A stretch of 64,000 nucleotides of DNA from UBA4877 sp002399345 (GTDB lineage: Bacteria; Bacillota; Thermoanaerobacteria; Thermoanaerobacterales; UBA4877): NCBI GenBank assembly GCA_036752905.1, contig DAIORT010000007.1:37421-101420 (forward strand). Direction: 5' to 3'. The first letter of the stretch is position 1; every line of letters starts with the position of its first letter. The notes beneath the pieces were generated by a model. That model did no database searches and was not told the DNA's origin. It saw only the letters and a program-made list of their open reading frames with translations. Shown here one piece after another: positions 44,643 through 53,916 of the stretch. The translations under genes were made by a program, and so were the position numbers.

Positions 44643-46583
44643 TTAGATTACACGAGCCTTGTCGTTGCCCTCACGTACAGCATCGGCAATCTGTGCCGGT
44701 TTACTGACATCGCCCACACGGGTAACGTGCGGAAAAACCGTTTCAAACTCCTCGGCCAGGCCACTGTCTGGGCGGACGCCCATGGCCAGCACAACCGTAT
44801 CAGCCTTTAATTCCTTAGTTTCATCGGAAGATACGTCGTTCAAGAGAATGCAGTCTTTCTTGACCTCCGCCAGCTTTTGGCTGGTCATAATCCTGACTCC
44901 GGCTGATTTTAATGCATTCAGCAGCATCATTTTCACGGTTATATACAGCGTATCCCCTACATCCTTTTTCATTTCCACTATTGTGACCTTGTTATCTTCA
45001 GAGAGAACCTCGGCAGTTTCCAGACCGGTCACACCGCCGCCGATAACCGCAATCTTCTTTCCGGAAAGCTTAACATCACCGGCGAGAACCTGCTCCGCCG
45101 TACAAACATGAGAAGAATCAATTCCGGGAATAGCCGGGACGATAGGTAATCCTCCTACGGCGAGTATTACTCCGTAAGGATCTAAAGCCTTAACCTTGTC
45201 CACTGTAGCTTCGGTGTCAAGCACAATCTTGACGCCGGCACGCTTAAGTTCACCCTCCATGGTCTTTATAAGTTCGGCAATCATTTCCTTGCGTGGCGGC
45301 TTTGCCGCCAGCTGCATGGTTCCGCCCAAAGCGACGCTCTTTTCATAGAGTGTAACAATATAGCCTCTCTTTGCACATATAATGGCAGCCTGCATTCCTC
45401 CCGGACCACCGCCAATAACGGCTATAGTCCTACCGGCTCCATCTCTCGCGAGATTGTCGTCATTTAAGATGTACTCCCGTCCCAAATACGGGTTAACAGT
45501 ACACTCTATAGGGCGCTGAAGTCCAAGGGTACGGAAACAATACATGCATCCCAGACATTTACGGATCTCATCTTCTTTTCCCTCTTTTGCCTTGTTGCCC
45601 CACTGTGGATCGCTAAGCTGTCCCCGCCCGATAGCTACAAAATCACTTATTCCCTCCTCCAGGTATTTCTCCGCGGTGGATGGGTATTTGATGTTGTTTA
45701 CCGCTATGACCGGAATAGAAACATTTCGTTTAATCTCAGCAGCCAGATGCTTCTTCCAGCCCTCAGGGAAACCCTGTGGCTCAATGATTGCATATCCAGA
45801 TTCATAGACACCGGCGCTAACATTAATGGATGATACGCCCAGCTTCTCCAAAGCCTTGGCAATCTTAACGCTGTCTTCCAGCTTCAAACCGCCATCGACA
45901 TATTCGTCACAGCTGAGACGTACAGACATAGGGAATTTCGGCCCGCATTTCTTTCGGATACCCGTTACGATTTCAGCCAAGAACGTAAGCCGCCCTTCAA
46001 AACTGCCGCCATATTTATCGGTACGTTTATTGCTATATGGGCTCAAGAATTCATCAATGAGATACCCATGAGCGCCATGAAGTTCTACACCGTCCATTCC
46101 TGCAAGCTTGGCATACGAAGCCGCTCGGACAAACCTTCTGACCAGTTTACCACATTCTTCGGTGGTAAGCTCACGGGGGGTCTCACCTATGGCCTTACAT
46201 GGAATAGCGCTGGGAGCTACCGGCTGAATGCCACCTAGCTGATAACTCGATATCTCTCTACCGGGATGATGAAGCTGGAGAAAAATCTTCGTATCATACT
46301 TATGAACGGCATCGGCCAGCCTTTCCAGTCCACGGATGTACTTGGGAGAAGTAGCGGAGAGCTGATGGAGCATACCTGCCCCCGCGCCCTCGTCAACCCT
46401 GCAGATCTCGGTTATAATAAGGCCGCATCCGCCCTTGGCACGTTCTTCATAAAAATCTATGATTTCATCTGAAGCCTCACCGTCAAAGGCAGCCATGTTG
46501 GTACCCATAGGCGGCATAACAATCCGGTTGCGTAGCTCAAGAGAACCTATTTTCCCTTTGGTAAACAGTAATTTATTGCTCAT
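44643..46583 (-). CDS. old-yellow-enzyme-type FMN/FAD/4Fe-4S reductase (enoate reductase-like)
   Basis: NAD(P)H-dependent oxidoreductase of 646 residues in the 2,4-dienoyl-CoA reductase/enoate reductase family. The FMN TIM barrel spans about 1-340 (NRIVMPPMGTNMA; IFLQLHHPGR; MDGVELHGAHGYLIDEFLSP with active-site residues). The 4Fe-4S cysteines are in CLGCMYC and ECTVNP (about 345-365). FAD and NADPH domains follow with IAVIGGGPGGMQA (about 390) and IAVIGGGVTGLETAE (about 530). It reduces activated C=C bonds, for example in an unsaturated ring or enoate. It is co-transcribed with the EthD-like gene from a sigma-54 promoter. Confidence 0.92.
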   Translation of the reverse strand: MSNKLLFTKGKIGSLELRNRIVMPPMGTNMAAFDGEASDEIIDFYEERAKGGCGLIITEICRVDEGAGAGMLHQLSATSPKYIRGLERLADAVHKYDTKIFLQLHHPGREISSYQLGGIQPVAPSAIPCKAIGETPRELTTEECGKLVRRFVRAASYAKLAGMDGVELHGAHGYLIDEFLSPYSNKRTDKYGGSFEGRLTFLAEIVTGIRKKCGPKFPMSVRLSCDEYVDGGLKLEDSVKIAKALEKLGVSSINVSAGVYESGYAIIEPQGFPEGWKKHLAAEIKRNVSIPVIAVNNIKYPSTAEKYLEEGISDFVAIGRGQLSDPQWGNKAKEGKEDEIRKCLGCMYCFRTLGLQRPIECTVNPYLGREYILNDDNLARDGAGRTIAVIGGGPGGMQAAIICAKRGYIVTLYEKSVALGGTMQLAAKPPRKEMIAELIKTMEGELKRAGVKIVLDTEATVDKVKALDPYGVILAVGGLPIVPAIPGIDSSHVCTAEQVLAGDVKLSGKKIAVIGGGVTGLETAEVLSEDNKVTIVEMKKDVGDTLYITVKMMLLNALKSAGVRIMTSQKLAEVKKDCILLNDVSSDETKELKADTVVLAMGVRPDSGLAEEFETVFPHVTRVGDVSKPAQIADAVREGNDKARVI

Positions 46584-46603
46584 GATACTTTTGCTCCTCT
46601 CTA

Positions 46604-47416
46604 CTATTTCAACAGATCCTGTACTTTATCCGGGTCAATGAGAATGTTGCGCCATTCACCTACGACCTGGCCACGCGGATCCTGTGTATAGGTCATGAGA
46701 GCAGGCTTCTGGCCTGGTTTAAGATCCATCTTTCCCAGAGCATACGGCGGAAGGCCCAGTTCTGATAACCTATAAAAACGGTTAGGGTTGAGAACACTGC
46801 CCTTTTCTTCAGGAGTCTTTAGGGCTAGCCATGTCTGATAGTGCTTATGGCCCATGCGCTTCGTGATACGGCCCTCTCTGGTGTGATGTCCAAGATACCA
46901 GTCTTCACCTTCCTCCGTAGTAAACTTAGGTGCATAGTTAAACATATAAACATCCATTATGACATCGTCTGCATCATCATCCATCATTTTGCCATGGGTA
47001 TAACGGCCGGGATAGTTGATGTATTTGTACTGCTGAACAGGAATGTCCTTGAGAAGATCATACTGCGGCTCCTCATCCAAAAGAACACATTCCAGCTCGC
47101 GGAAACCAGGATGGCCTTCTGTACCGCTTGCCCACAGCTCAGGATTCCTAATGGTACCGTTCAGACATGATTCCATATCTTCAAAAACTAGTTCGGTTAA
47201 ACGGGTAAACCGGTCGTATGGATCAAAAGTCCACATTTTGATTGGTGGTAAAGCCTCCCACGAATTGTAGCGGACAACTCCGGGAAGAGCTTTCACCTTG
47301 GGAACATGCTCCTCCATATACCAGCGGTCTCCCTCTTCTTTTGATATGCCCTCAGGGTAGTTGAACATGTGTACAAAGCGGACAACACCTCTGCCGGCTT
47401 TAAATGAAAACTTCAT
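46604..47416 (-). CDS. EthD-domain-containing protein, two repeats
   Basis: A 270-residue cytoplasmic protein with two EthD-like dimeric alpha/beta-barrel halves: VVRFVHMFNYPEGISKEEGD..WYMEEHVPKVK (about 10-40) and the second VYMFNYAPKFTTEEGEDWYLGHHTREG (about 150-180). Conserved aromatic and His residues in both halves are retained. EthD-fold proteins act in ether, aromatic and polyketide ring chemistry. It is the first gene after the sigma-54 promoter at 47490 and is followed 20 bases later by the flavoprotein. Function in the pathway is unknown; ring isomerisation or dehydration is possible. Confidence 0.8.
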   Translation of the reverse strand: MKFSFKAGRGVVRFVHMFNYPEGISKEEGDRWYMEEHVPKVKALPGVVRYNSWEALPPIKMWTFDPYDRFTRLTELVFEDMESCLNGTIRNPELWASGTEGHPGFRELECVLLDEEPQYDLLKDIPVQQYKYINYPGRYTHGKMMDDDADDVIMDVYMFNYAPKFTTEEGEDWYLGHHTREGRITKRMGHKHYQTWLALKTPEEKGSVLNPNRFYRLSELGLPPYALGKMDLKPGQKPALMTYTQDPRGQVVGEWRNILIDPDKVQDLLK

Positions 47417-47489
47417 GACATTTCCTCCTCATGCAATAAATTACGGCTTAAGGTAAAAACTCCGTCTCCTCACCGTTGTATTATTATAA

Positions 47490-47506
47490 AGCAATTTGCG
47501 TGCCAA
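47490..47506 (-). promoter_or_regulatory. sigma-54 (-24/-12) promoter
   Basis: Minus strand TTGGCACGCAAATTGCT is a full match to the sigma-54 consensus, 73 bases before the EthD-like ATG. Confidence 0.93.
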
Positions 47507-47567
47507 GTCGTAATACCTGAAAAACAAGGGCTATACAGGCATACATCCATTAAATAAACACAAACTC

Positions 47568-47585
47568 TTATACAATATTGTATAA
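47568..47585. promoter_or_regulatory. perfect 18-bp palindrome upstream of the sigma-54 promoter
   Basis: TTATACAATATTGTATAA lies between the promoter and the upstream site. A related TATACAAC-N5-TATACAAT pair lies in the same place at 10116-10136, so this is a candidate second operator. Confidence 0.5.
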
Positions 47586-47599
47586 AGTTGTACAAACAC

Positions 47600-47615
47600 T
47601 GTCTACCATTAAACA
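47600..47615 (-). promoter_or_regulatory. upstream activator site for the sigma-54 regulator
   Basis: Minus strand TGTTTAATGGTAGACA, one mismatch from the site at 10076-10091, 93 bases before the -24 element. Its last bases overlap the end of the glycosyltransferase gene. Confidence 0.75.
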
Positions 47616-49537
47616 CAGCTTATGGTATCTATAGGCAGGAGCTCCGGGCAAAATTCTCCCACAGCCGCCTTTACAGCTTCTTTAAACTCCTCATTCTTAC
47701 TGACCCGGCCTACTTTAAGCAGAATTCTGTAGTTATCGGCATTATATCCGTCCAGGTTTGCTGCAGTCAGTGCAAAACTTGCCGCATCCTCCGCCATATT
47801 GCCCTCTATGCAGTATTCGGCAAGGCTCCTGTAAACCCCGCTTTCCTTGCTGTTAAGTCGGGCTGCTTCTATAAATGCATTGACATATGCCTCACCAAAA
47901 CCATTCTCCTTGAAGATATTCCCCAGCCTCTCATAATCCCGGCAATAAAACTCCGGCTGATACATGGCAACAACCCGGTTAAAAATCCCCAGCCCTCCAT
48001 ATCTGCAAAGCTCGTTTAATATCGAAAAAAGGTCATTCCTTATTCTTTTGATATCCTTATACGGCCTGCAGTCCACTATCGATTGCAAAACAAGCCGGGC
48101 AGGTGATAGATTCATTCTGCCGATAATCTCTTGCACGCGGACGGTATCACCCATAAGAAAACAGCATAATACTTCATGCCGGAGCGCATCCTGCTCATTG
48201 CTTTTATCATCTACCAAGTCAAATAGTTCTATTGCTTTACCGTAGTTCTTCCTTTCCATCTCTATAAGGCCGCTGAGCATATTGAGTCCGGGAAGGTCGT
48301 ACTCAATACTGTCTAAATATTTCTCCGCCATATCCGGCATGCCGCAGTCTATATATAGTTTACACATTATGAGATTATTGTTGGGCAGGGTATAATCCAC
48401 ATATTCCTTGAAGAATCGTTCAACTTCATCCGGTTTTTCATTCTTCACCAAAATATTCATAAGTTTGATAAAAGCATCGCCAAAATCCCTGTTGGACTTG
48501 ATGGCCTCGATGTATCCCTGCACGGCACCCTCGAGATCTCCCAGCTTTTCGCTGCACAAAGCGCCATAAAACTGCGCCCTGTAACTGCCCGTACCGCCCA
48601 TACCGACATATATGTCTTCACTGTGCTCGCCCATTTGAGTGCACCTTGCAAAGGTCTCAGCCGCCTTTTCATACCTATGTTCACAAAAATAGAGTTTACC
48701 TTCCAGGTATACAAAATCAGGCATGTCCTTATATAGCTTCTGCGCACCCTTTATGTATTTATAGGCCTCGTCATATCTCTTTAATTCCATATAACAATCC
48801 GCCATGTATCTAAGTATTCTTGTAGAATAATTGATATCCACCGCCACGTGCTTTGACGCCATCTTGAATATCTTTAAGGCCTTCTTGTATTCACCTCCGT
48901 TATAAAGCTCCACCGCCATATTTACCTGCTGAAACACGTTATTGGGATGGGACTCAAGATATTTGGCCAGCAGTTTCCTGTTTCTCTGCGTTTTATTTTT
49001 CTCGAGTCTTATTTCATTTAAATATCCATAATGAAGCACCCTGATATCGGTAACCTCCGTATGCAGGCTGTTACCCGTATTAATGTCCACCACCTGCTCA
49101 TGGATAGGGCACTTATACCTGAATGATTTTTTATTTCTATATAGGCGTGTGCTGAAATGGGTCTCTGTAACGACATTAAGCGTACTCCCTGCAAAATTAA
49201 TCATTTTTAATAGATATGCATCGCTTTTACCACTGTCTATTGCCTCTTTTATCTTGACCGCATCATCCTTCGCTATCTCTTCATCTGCATCCAGAAACAA
49301 GATCCAATCAGATTTAGCATTATCCAGCGCCACATTTCTTGCCTTGCTAAAATCATCCTGCCATTTTGTCTCGATGATCCGCGCTCCGCATTCTTTGGCA
49401 AACTCCATAGTCCTGTCTTTAGAGCCGGTGTCAACGACAAGCACCTCATCTGCAATATCTTTTACACTGTTTATACAACGCTTTATATTTTTCTCTTCAT
49501 CCTTAGTAATTAGGCAGAGTGAGAGACTTATTCCCAT
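47609..49537 (-). CDS. family-2 glycosyltransferase with TPR repeats
   Basis: A 642-residue cytoplasmic glycosyltransferase. The N-terminal GT2 domain (about 1-230) shows SLCLITKDEEKNIKRCINSV, DEVLVVDTGSKDRTMEFA and WILFLDADEEI with the DxD motif. The remaining 400 residues are TPR-like helices (for example EYKKALKIFKMASKHV, RYDEAYKYIKGAQKLY, RYEKAAETFARC). Related SunS/TPR glycosyltransferases modify peptides or cell-surface proteins. The ATG at 49537 is chosen because GGGGG lies 7 bases before and the family begins there. Single-gene unit. A role in glycosylating flagellin is possible but not supported by location. Confidence 0.88.
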   Translation of the reverse strand: MGISLSLCLITKDEEKNIKRCINSVKDIADEVLVVDTGSKDRTMEFAKECGARIIETKWQDDFSKARNVALDNAKSDWILFLDADEEIAKDDAVKIKEAIDSGKSDAYLLKMINFAGSTLNVVTETHFSTRLYRNKKSFRYKCPIHEQVVDINTGNSLHTEVTDIRVLHYGYLNEIRLEKNKTQRNRKLLAKYLESHPNNVFQQVNMAVELYNGGEYKKALKIFKMASKHVAVDINYSTRILRYMADCYMELKRYDEAYKYIKGAQKLYKDMPDFVYLEGKLYFCEHRYEKAAETFARCTQMGEHSEDIYVGMGGTGSYRAQFYGALCSEKLGDLEGAVQGYIEAIKSNRDFGDAFIKLMNILVKNEKPDEVERFFKEYVDYTLPNNNLIMCKLYIDCGMPDMAEKYLDSIEYDLPGLNMLSGLIEMERKNYGKAIELFDLVDDKSNEQDALRHEVLCCFLMGDTVRVQEIIGRMNLSPARLVLQSIVDCRPYKDIKRIRNDLFSILNELCRYGGLGIFNRVVAMYQPEFYCRDYERLGNIFKENGFGEAYVNAFIEAARLNSKESGVYRSLAEYCIEGNMAEDAASFALTAANLDGYNADNYRILLKVGRVSKNEEFKEAVKAAVGEFCPELLPIDTISCV

Positions 49538-49653
49538 ATTTATTCCCCCTGTAATCGGCCTTCTTATTATCAAAGATAGTCCATATATAACTTATCGGCA
49601 ATCTTGCAGGATTTTTTATTTCTATATAGAAATATATACTTTGGTGATATAAC

Positions 49654-50061
49654 ATGAAAATAATCAATGTTAATACTCATGTAAGAAATGAATTTGTAGA
49701 TATTACCCGGGAAATAGAAAAAATTGTCACATCATCAGGTTTAAGTGAGGGTGCTTGCTTAGTATATGTACCCCATACCACGGCGGGCGTTATGATTAAT
49801 GAGAATGCAGACCCTGATGTGATGCATGACATAGATGATTTTCTGAGGAGAATGGTGCCGAAAAGCTCGAATTTCGCGCACATGGAGGGTAATTCGGATG
49901 CACATATAAAATCAGGCCTTGCCGGCCCATCCATATTGGTGCCGATAAGTAAGAGCAGCCTGGCCCTTGGCAGGTGGCAGGGGATATATTTTGCCGAGTT
50001 TGACGGTCCGAGGCACAGGAACGTTTACATAACCATGCTGAGGGGTGCAGTCAATGACTGA
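49654..50061 (+). CDS. yjbQ: YjbQ family protein (UPF0047)
   Basis: A 135-residue small enzyme of the YjbQ/UPF0047 family. Seen: VYVPHTTAGVMINENADPDVMHD (His/Thr active-site region), the second His in NFAHMEGNSDAHIKSGLAGPS, LALGRWQGIYFAEFDGPR with conserved Trp/Gln, and the C-terminal VYIT. The family has been reported to have secondary thiamine-phosphate-synthase activity, so it may add to the thiamine genes, although no riboswitch precedes it. It overlaps recJ by 8 bases. Confidence 0.92.
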   Translation: MKIINVNTHVRNEFVDITREIEKIVTSSGLSEGACLVYVPHTTAGVMINENADPDVMHDIDDFLRRMVPKSSNFAHMEGNSDAHIKSGLAGPSILVPISKSSLALGRWQGIYFAEFDGPRHRNVYITMLRGAVND

Positions 50062-52270
50062 TGCAGCTGCTAGCATACCCTATGAGGTTCTGCAGGCCTG
50101 CGGTTTTAATGAGCTGGCTGCTTATATTTTGTACAAACGCGGGTTTAAAGACGGTGAGGTTATAAGGGAGTTTCTCAATCCCAACGAATACCGGCCGACA
50201 GACCCCTTCGAATTTGAAGACATGAATTTAGTCATCAAAAGGATTCACAATGCGATAGCTGGAAAAGAAAGAATCCTTGTATACGGTGATTATGATGTGG
50301 ATGGAATAACATCGGCTGCCATACTTTGCTTGACATTAAAATCCATGGGAGCGGATGTGACATACCATCTTCCGGACAGATTTTCCGAAGGATACGGGAT
50401 GAGCATGGATGTCATCGGCAATATGCCACATCAGGGCATAAAGCTCATATTAACCTGTGACTGCGGCATCAGCAACCTTAAGGAGATAGAGTATGCAAAT
50501 TCCCTAGGGATTGAGACCATAGTGACCGACCACCATACCCCGCCCGACGTCCTGCCTCCCGCCCTGTATATTTTAAACCCCAAATTTTTCCCCGAGGATC
50601 ATCCCGCGAGGAACATAGCAGGCGTAGGGATGGCTTATTTCCTATCCAAAGCCCTTATCGGTGATGCGGCCGATGATTTTCTGGACCTGGCAGTTTTGGG
50701 GACCATTGCGGACTCTGTTCCTTTAAACCGCGAAAACCGTTATATACTGCAGAAGGGATGGGACGGCCTTATCTCCGGCAGGCGGCCTGGCCTGGCCGCA
50801 CTATTTAATATAGCACATCTCAAGGAAAACATCACGGAGGAGGACATAGCCTTCCAGATAGTACCCCGGCTGAATTCCGCGGGTAGGATGAACACGGCCG
50901 TGCTCTCATTAAAGCTGCTCACCGAGGACAACCCACGTTTATGTTTAGGCCTGGCTAAAACACTGAACAAACTGAACTCCAACAGAAAAAAGATTCAAAA
51001 GCAGATATTAGAAGAAGCAGAGGAAAAAATAGAAAAAGAAAAACTATATGAAAACGGCATAATCGGGCTGTATAGTCCACAATGGCATCAAGGTATTATA
51101 GGCATTGCAGCCGGCAGGATAACGGAACATTACGGGTTGCCTTGCCTACTCATGGCAAAAAGCAAAGACGGCCGAATTATAGGTTCTGCCCGTTCTATAG
51201 AGGGCGTGTCCATATATGATATACTATCAGGCTGTTCGGACTGCCTTGCAGGTTTCGGCGGGCATGCCATGGCTGCCGGTTTTTCACTGGAGGAGGAACA
51301 GCTGGACAGTTTCCTGCAAAAACTCTTAACATTCGGCAAAGATGTACAGCGGACGGCAACAGGAGCATCGGTAGAACCCGAACTGGAACTTTTACCAGAA
51401 CAGATAAACCGGGATACCTACCACACGGTAAGAGGCCTGGCCCCTTTTGGCGAGGACTTCCCTGCTCCAGTCTTCATGACCCGATGCATGGAGGTTATAG
51501 AAGATCAGTACCGGGGATTTCACCGCATGATAATAGGACTGGACGGAAGGAGGCTTCATGCCTTATGGTGGGACGGGCCAAAAAAGGAAATCACGCCCGG
51601 CTACTATGATGTAACATACGCCATCAACATGGATAAATACAGGGATGTGATCTCCATTACCATTGCAGATATGGCCAAGGTAATGTCCCCGGCCAGGCCG
51701 ATGCCTGTCCCTGTGGTCACGGACTTAAGGGACAAAAATATTGACGAGATAGCAAAACAGGACGGCTGCATTTATTATGAAGGCCTGGCCGATTTTGGCC
51801 TGCAAGTATTCACCCGGGACACACTCCCCCAGTGTGACAGGCTTATCATGCTGTCCACCCCTCCTTCACCCGGCGTGCTTCGGGATGTAGTGTTCATAGC
51901 AAACCCAAAAGAGGTTCTCCTGTACTTTGCCGCACAAAACCCGCCAAATCCCGATATGTTAAAAAATCTAATGGGAATTATAAAGTATGCGCAGGCAAAT
52001 GATAAGACCACGGATATCCGCTTCCTTGCCTCCCAGCTGGGAATCACGGAGATGGCAACCCTGCAGAGCCTCAAATATCTCGAGTCAACCGGCCTTGTGG
52101 AACTGGAGGAAATAAACCGCCAAACATACTATGTAGTCATAAAGGGAGACCGAAAGAGAGAAGATCTTCAGCTTAAAAACAGACTTACATCCTTATTTAA
52201 TGAAATTAACAGCTTTAAATCATGGCTAAGGGCAGCCGATACAGAACAAATAAAAGACCTGCTCAAATAA
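50054..52270 (+). CDS. recJ: single-strand DNA-specific exonuclease RecJ
   Basis: A 738-residue 5'-3' exonuclease acting on single-stranded DNA in repair and recombination. DHH phosphoesterase motifs: VYGDYDVDGITSAAIL (about 80), LTCDCGISN, VTDHHTPPD (about 160), NPKFFPEDHPARNIAGVGMAYFL; the DHHA1 region has GHAMAAGFSLEEEQL. An extra C-terminal part of about 170 residues ends in a winged-helix-like segment (LASQLGITEMATLQSLKYLESTGLVEL), as in Firmicute RecJ. ATG at 50054 has GAGGGG 6-8 bases upstream; the GTG at 50045 has none. Confidence 0.95.
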   Translation: MTDAAASIPYEVLQACGFNELAAYILYKRGFKDGEVIREFLNPNEYRPTDPFEFEDMNLVIKRIHNAIAGKERILVYGDYDVDGITSAAILCLTLKSMGADVTYHLPDRFSEGYGMSMDVIGNMPHQGIKLILTCDCGISNLKEIEYANSLGIETIVTDHHTPPDVLPPALYILNPKFFPEDHPARNIAGVGMAYFLSKALIGDAADDFLDLAVLGTIADSVPLNRENRYILQKGWDGLISGRRPGLAALFNIAHLKENITEEDIAFQIVPRLNSAGRMNTAVLSLKLLTEDNPRLCLGLAKTLNKLNSNRKKIQKQILEEAEEKIEKEKLYENGIIGLYSPQWHQGIIGIAAGRITEHYGLPCLLMAKSKDGRIIGSARSIEGVSIYDILSGCSDCLAGFGGHAMAAGFSLEEEQLDSFLQKLLTFGKDVQRTATGASVEPELELLPEQINRDTYHTVRGLAPFGEDFPAPVFMTRCMEVIEDQYRGFHRMIIGLDGRRLHALWWDGPKKEITPGYYDVTYAINMDKYRDVISITIADMAKVMSPARPMPVPVVTDLRDKNIDEIAKQDGCIYYEGLADFGLQVFTRDTLPQCDRLIMLSTPPSPGVLRDVVFIANPKEVLLYFAAQNPPNPDMLKNLMGIIKYAQANDKTTDIRFLASQLGITEMATLQSLKYLESTGLVELEEINRQTYYVVIKGDRKREDLQLKNRLTSLFNEINSFKSWLRAADTEQIKDLLK

Positions 52271-52314
52271 GCAGATCTTTTATCCACACAATTCACATAA
52301 ACCGGCGCGTATCT

Positions 52315-53118
52315 TTATCTATCAGCAAGCCCGTTTTTGTAAAGATCGTAAAAGTGATGGGTAGGTCCGCAGCCCTTTCCTATAGGAAGTGAATGCCGGA
52401 TAGCTGTGGTAACATAGTCTTTAGCCTTATCTACCGCATCATTTAAATCCATCCCCTGGGCCAGATTGGAAGCAATAGCCGAGGAATATGTGCAGCCTGT
52501 CCCATGTGTGTTCTTTGTGTTAATACGCTGCGCAGTGAAATGAGTACATTTATCCCCGTCAAATAACACGTCAACAGCCTCCCCTACCGCATGTCCGCCT
52601 TTAACCAACACATTTTTCGCCCCTAACTCCGCGATTTTTTTCGCAGCGTTCTCCATATCCGAAGTAGAAAAAATCCTCATTCCGGCTATCTTCTCCGCCT
52701 CGGGTATATTAGGAGTCAGGACATCGGCCAGCGGCAATACCTCCTTAATTAAAGTTTCCATAGAGTCCGGCTGCATGAGTGGGCATCCGTTTTTCGCCAC
52801 CATTACCGGATCAATAACAACATTCCCAGGTTTATATTCCTTAAGCTTGCTTGCCACGGCCTCCATACTGACAGACTGCGACAGCATGCCAACTTTTACC
52901 GCATCTGTGCCAATATCTTCAAACACAGCGTCGATCTGCTTTTTAATCATATCAGGAGTGACATCCTGTATATCAATAACCCGTGACGTGTTCTCAGCTA
53001 CTACAGAGACAATCACGCTCATGCCAAAAACACCATGTGCTGCAAAGGTCTTCAGATCGGCCTGTACTCCCGCCCCACCGCTGCAATCAGATCCCGCAAT
53101 TGATAAAACTCTTTTCAT
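52315..53118 (-). CDS. thiD: hydroxymethylpyrimidine/phosphomethylpyrimidine kinase
   Basis: A 267-residue kinase making HMP pyrophosphate in two steps. LSIAGSDCSGGAGVQADLKTFA at the N-terminus, VVIDPVMVAKNGCPLM (about 100), DVLTPNIPEAEKIAG (about 135), and the anion hole NTKNTHGTGCTYSSAIAS with the catalytic Cys (about 210). AGGAGG precedes the ATG. It follows tenA by 23 bases under the third TPP riboswitch, completing HMP salvage: TenA releases HMP, ThiD activates it. Confidence 0.95.
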   Translation of the reverse strand: MKRVLSIAGSDCSGGAGVQADLKTFAAHGVFGMSVIVSVVAENTSRVIDIQDVTPDMIKKQIDAVFEDIGTDAVKVGMLSQSVSMEAVASKLKEYKPGNVVIDPVMVAKNGCPLMQPDSMETLIKEVLPLADVLTPNIPEAEKIAGMRIFSTSDMENAAKKIAELGAKNVLVKGGHAVGEAVDVLFDGDKCTHFTAQRINTKNTHGTGCTYSSAIASNLAQGMDLNDAVDKAKDYVTTAIRHSLPIGKGCGPTHHFYDLYKNGLADR

Positions 53119-53141
53119 TATAAATTTCCTCCTTTAAGTCA

Positions 53142-53810
53142 TTAATAAGTAATCGTACCATGCTGTCTGTAAGACATATCCCAAAAACCCAGCTCCAGAC
53201 GGCTAGCTTTTTCAAAAATCTCTGCCAATTCTTCTCTTTCGCAATCACACAAACCGGAACATTTTTCTTCTGCAAAACCACTCCATATCTTGCAATTCTC
53301 CAAATAGTCTTCATTCGCATAGTCCTCAATAAGATCACAATACCACGATTTTTTTGTTTGAGGATCAGAAGCTACACTTCGGAATATATAGCAATAACTC
53401 AGCATACATGGAAGTACCGCCATCAACATTTCGCAAGTATTACCCTTCTCTGCAATATCCAGCATATAAACAATGTAGTTTTTATTCTCAGGAAGAGGAG
53501 CAATACTCTCTATATCATCATCTGTTAATCCAAACTGCTTTAAATAATTTAATCGGACGGCAGATTCTTTATCTGTCACAAAACAAAGTGCTGAATAAAA
53601 CATTTGAATATCCTTTAATGTCGTAGAATGATATATAGCCTTACCGTAAATACGAGCATAGTGTTTTAAGTAAATGCTGTCCTGAATAATGTACTGCTCA
53701 AACTTCTCCATAGGCAAAGTTCCTTTTTGAAGTTCCCTTACAAACGAAGTTTCCTTGCAGTCATCCCAAATAGGCAAGGCACGGCTGTAGGTCTCTTTCA
53801 TAAAAGACAT
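53142..53810 (-). CDS. tenA: aminopyrimidine aminohydrolase / thiaminase II (TenA)
   Basis: A 222-residue all-helical salvage enzyme that hydrolyses aminomethyl-HMP, or thiamine, to give HMP. Family residues: the N-terminal SRALPIWDDCKETSFVRELQKGTL, FEQYIIQDSIYLKHYARIY, the catalytic Cys in LMAVLPCMLSYCYIF (about 135), and the late Glu in FEKASRLELGFWDMSYR (about 205). AGGAGG precedes the ATG. First gene of a TPP-riboswitch unit with thiD. Confidence 0.94.
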   Translation of the reverse strand: MSFMKETYSRALPIWDDCKETSFVRELQKGTLPMEKFEQYIIQDSIYLKHYARIYGKAIYHSTTLKDIQMFYSALCFVTDKESAVRLNYLKQFGLTDDDIESIAPLPENKNYIVYMLDIAEKGNTCEMLMAVLPCMLSYCYIFRSVASDPQTKKSWYCDLIEDYANEDYLENCKIWSGFAEEKCSGLCDCEREELAEIFEKASRLELGFWDMSYRQHGTITY

Positions 53811-53858
53811 ATGGTTTCCTCCTAAACTCTTTCTTTCAATTGCAAGGGGCGTATAACA

Positions 53859-53893
53859 ACAAAAAGGACGCTGTCACTTTGGGCAGCGTCCTA
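53859..53893 (-). terminator. intrinsic terminator of the tenA riboswitch
   Basis: Minus strand AGGACGCTG/CAGCGTCCT stem of 9 bp followed by five T, between aptamer and tenA. Confidence 0.92.
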
Positions 53894-53916
53894 ATCAAAT
53901 ACCGCATTGTATTTTT

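Noticed and set aside
47609..49537. The TPR glycosyltransferase as a dedicated flagellin glycosyltransferase.
   Set aside because: It is more than 6 kb from the flagellin gene, on the other strand, with unrelated genes between.
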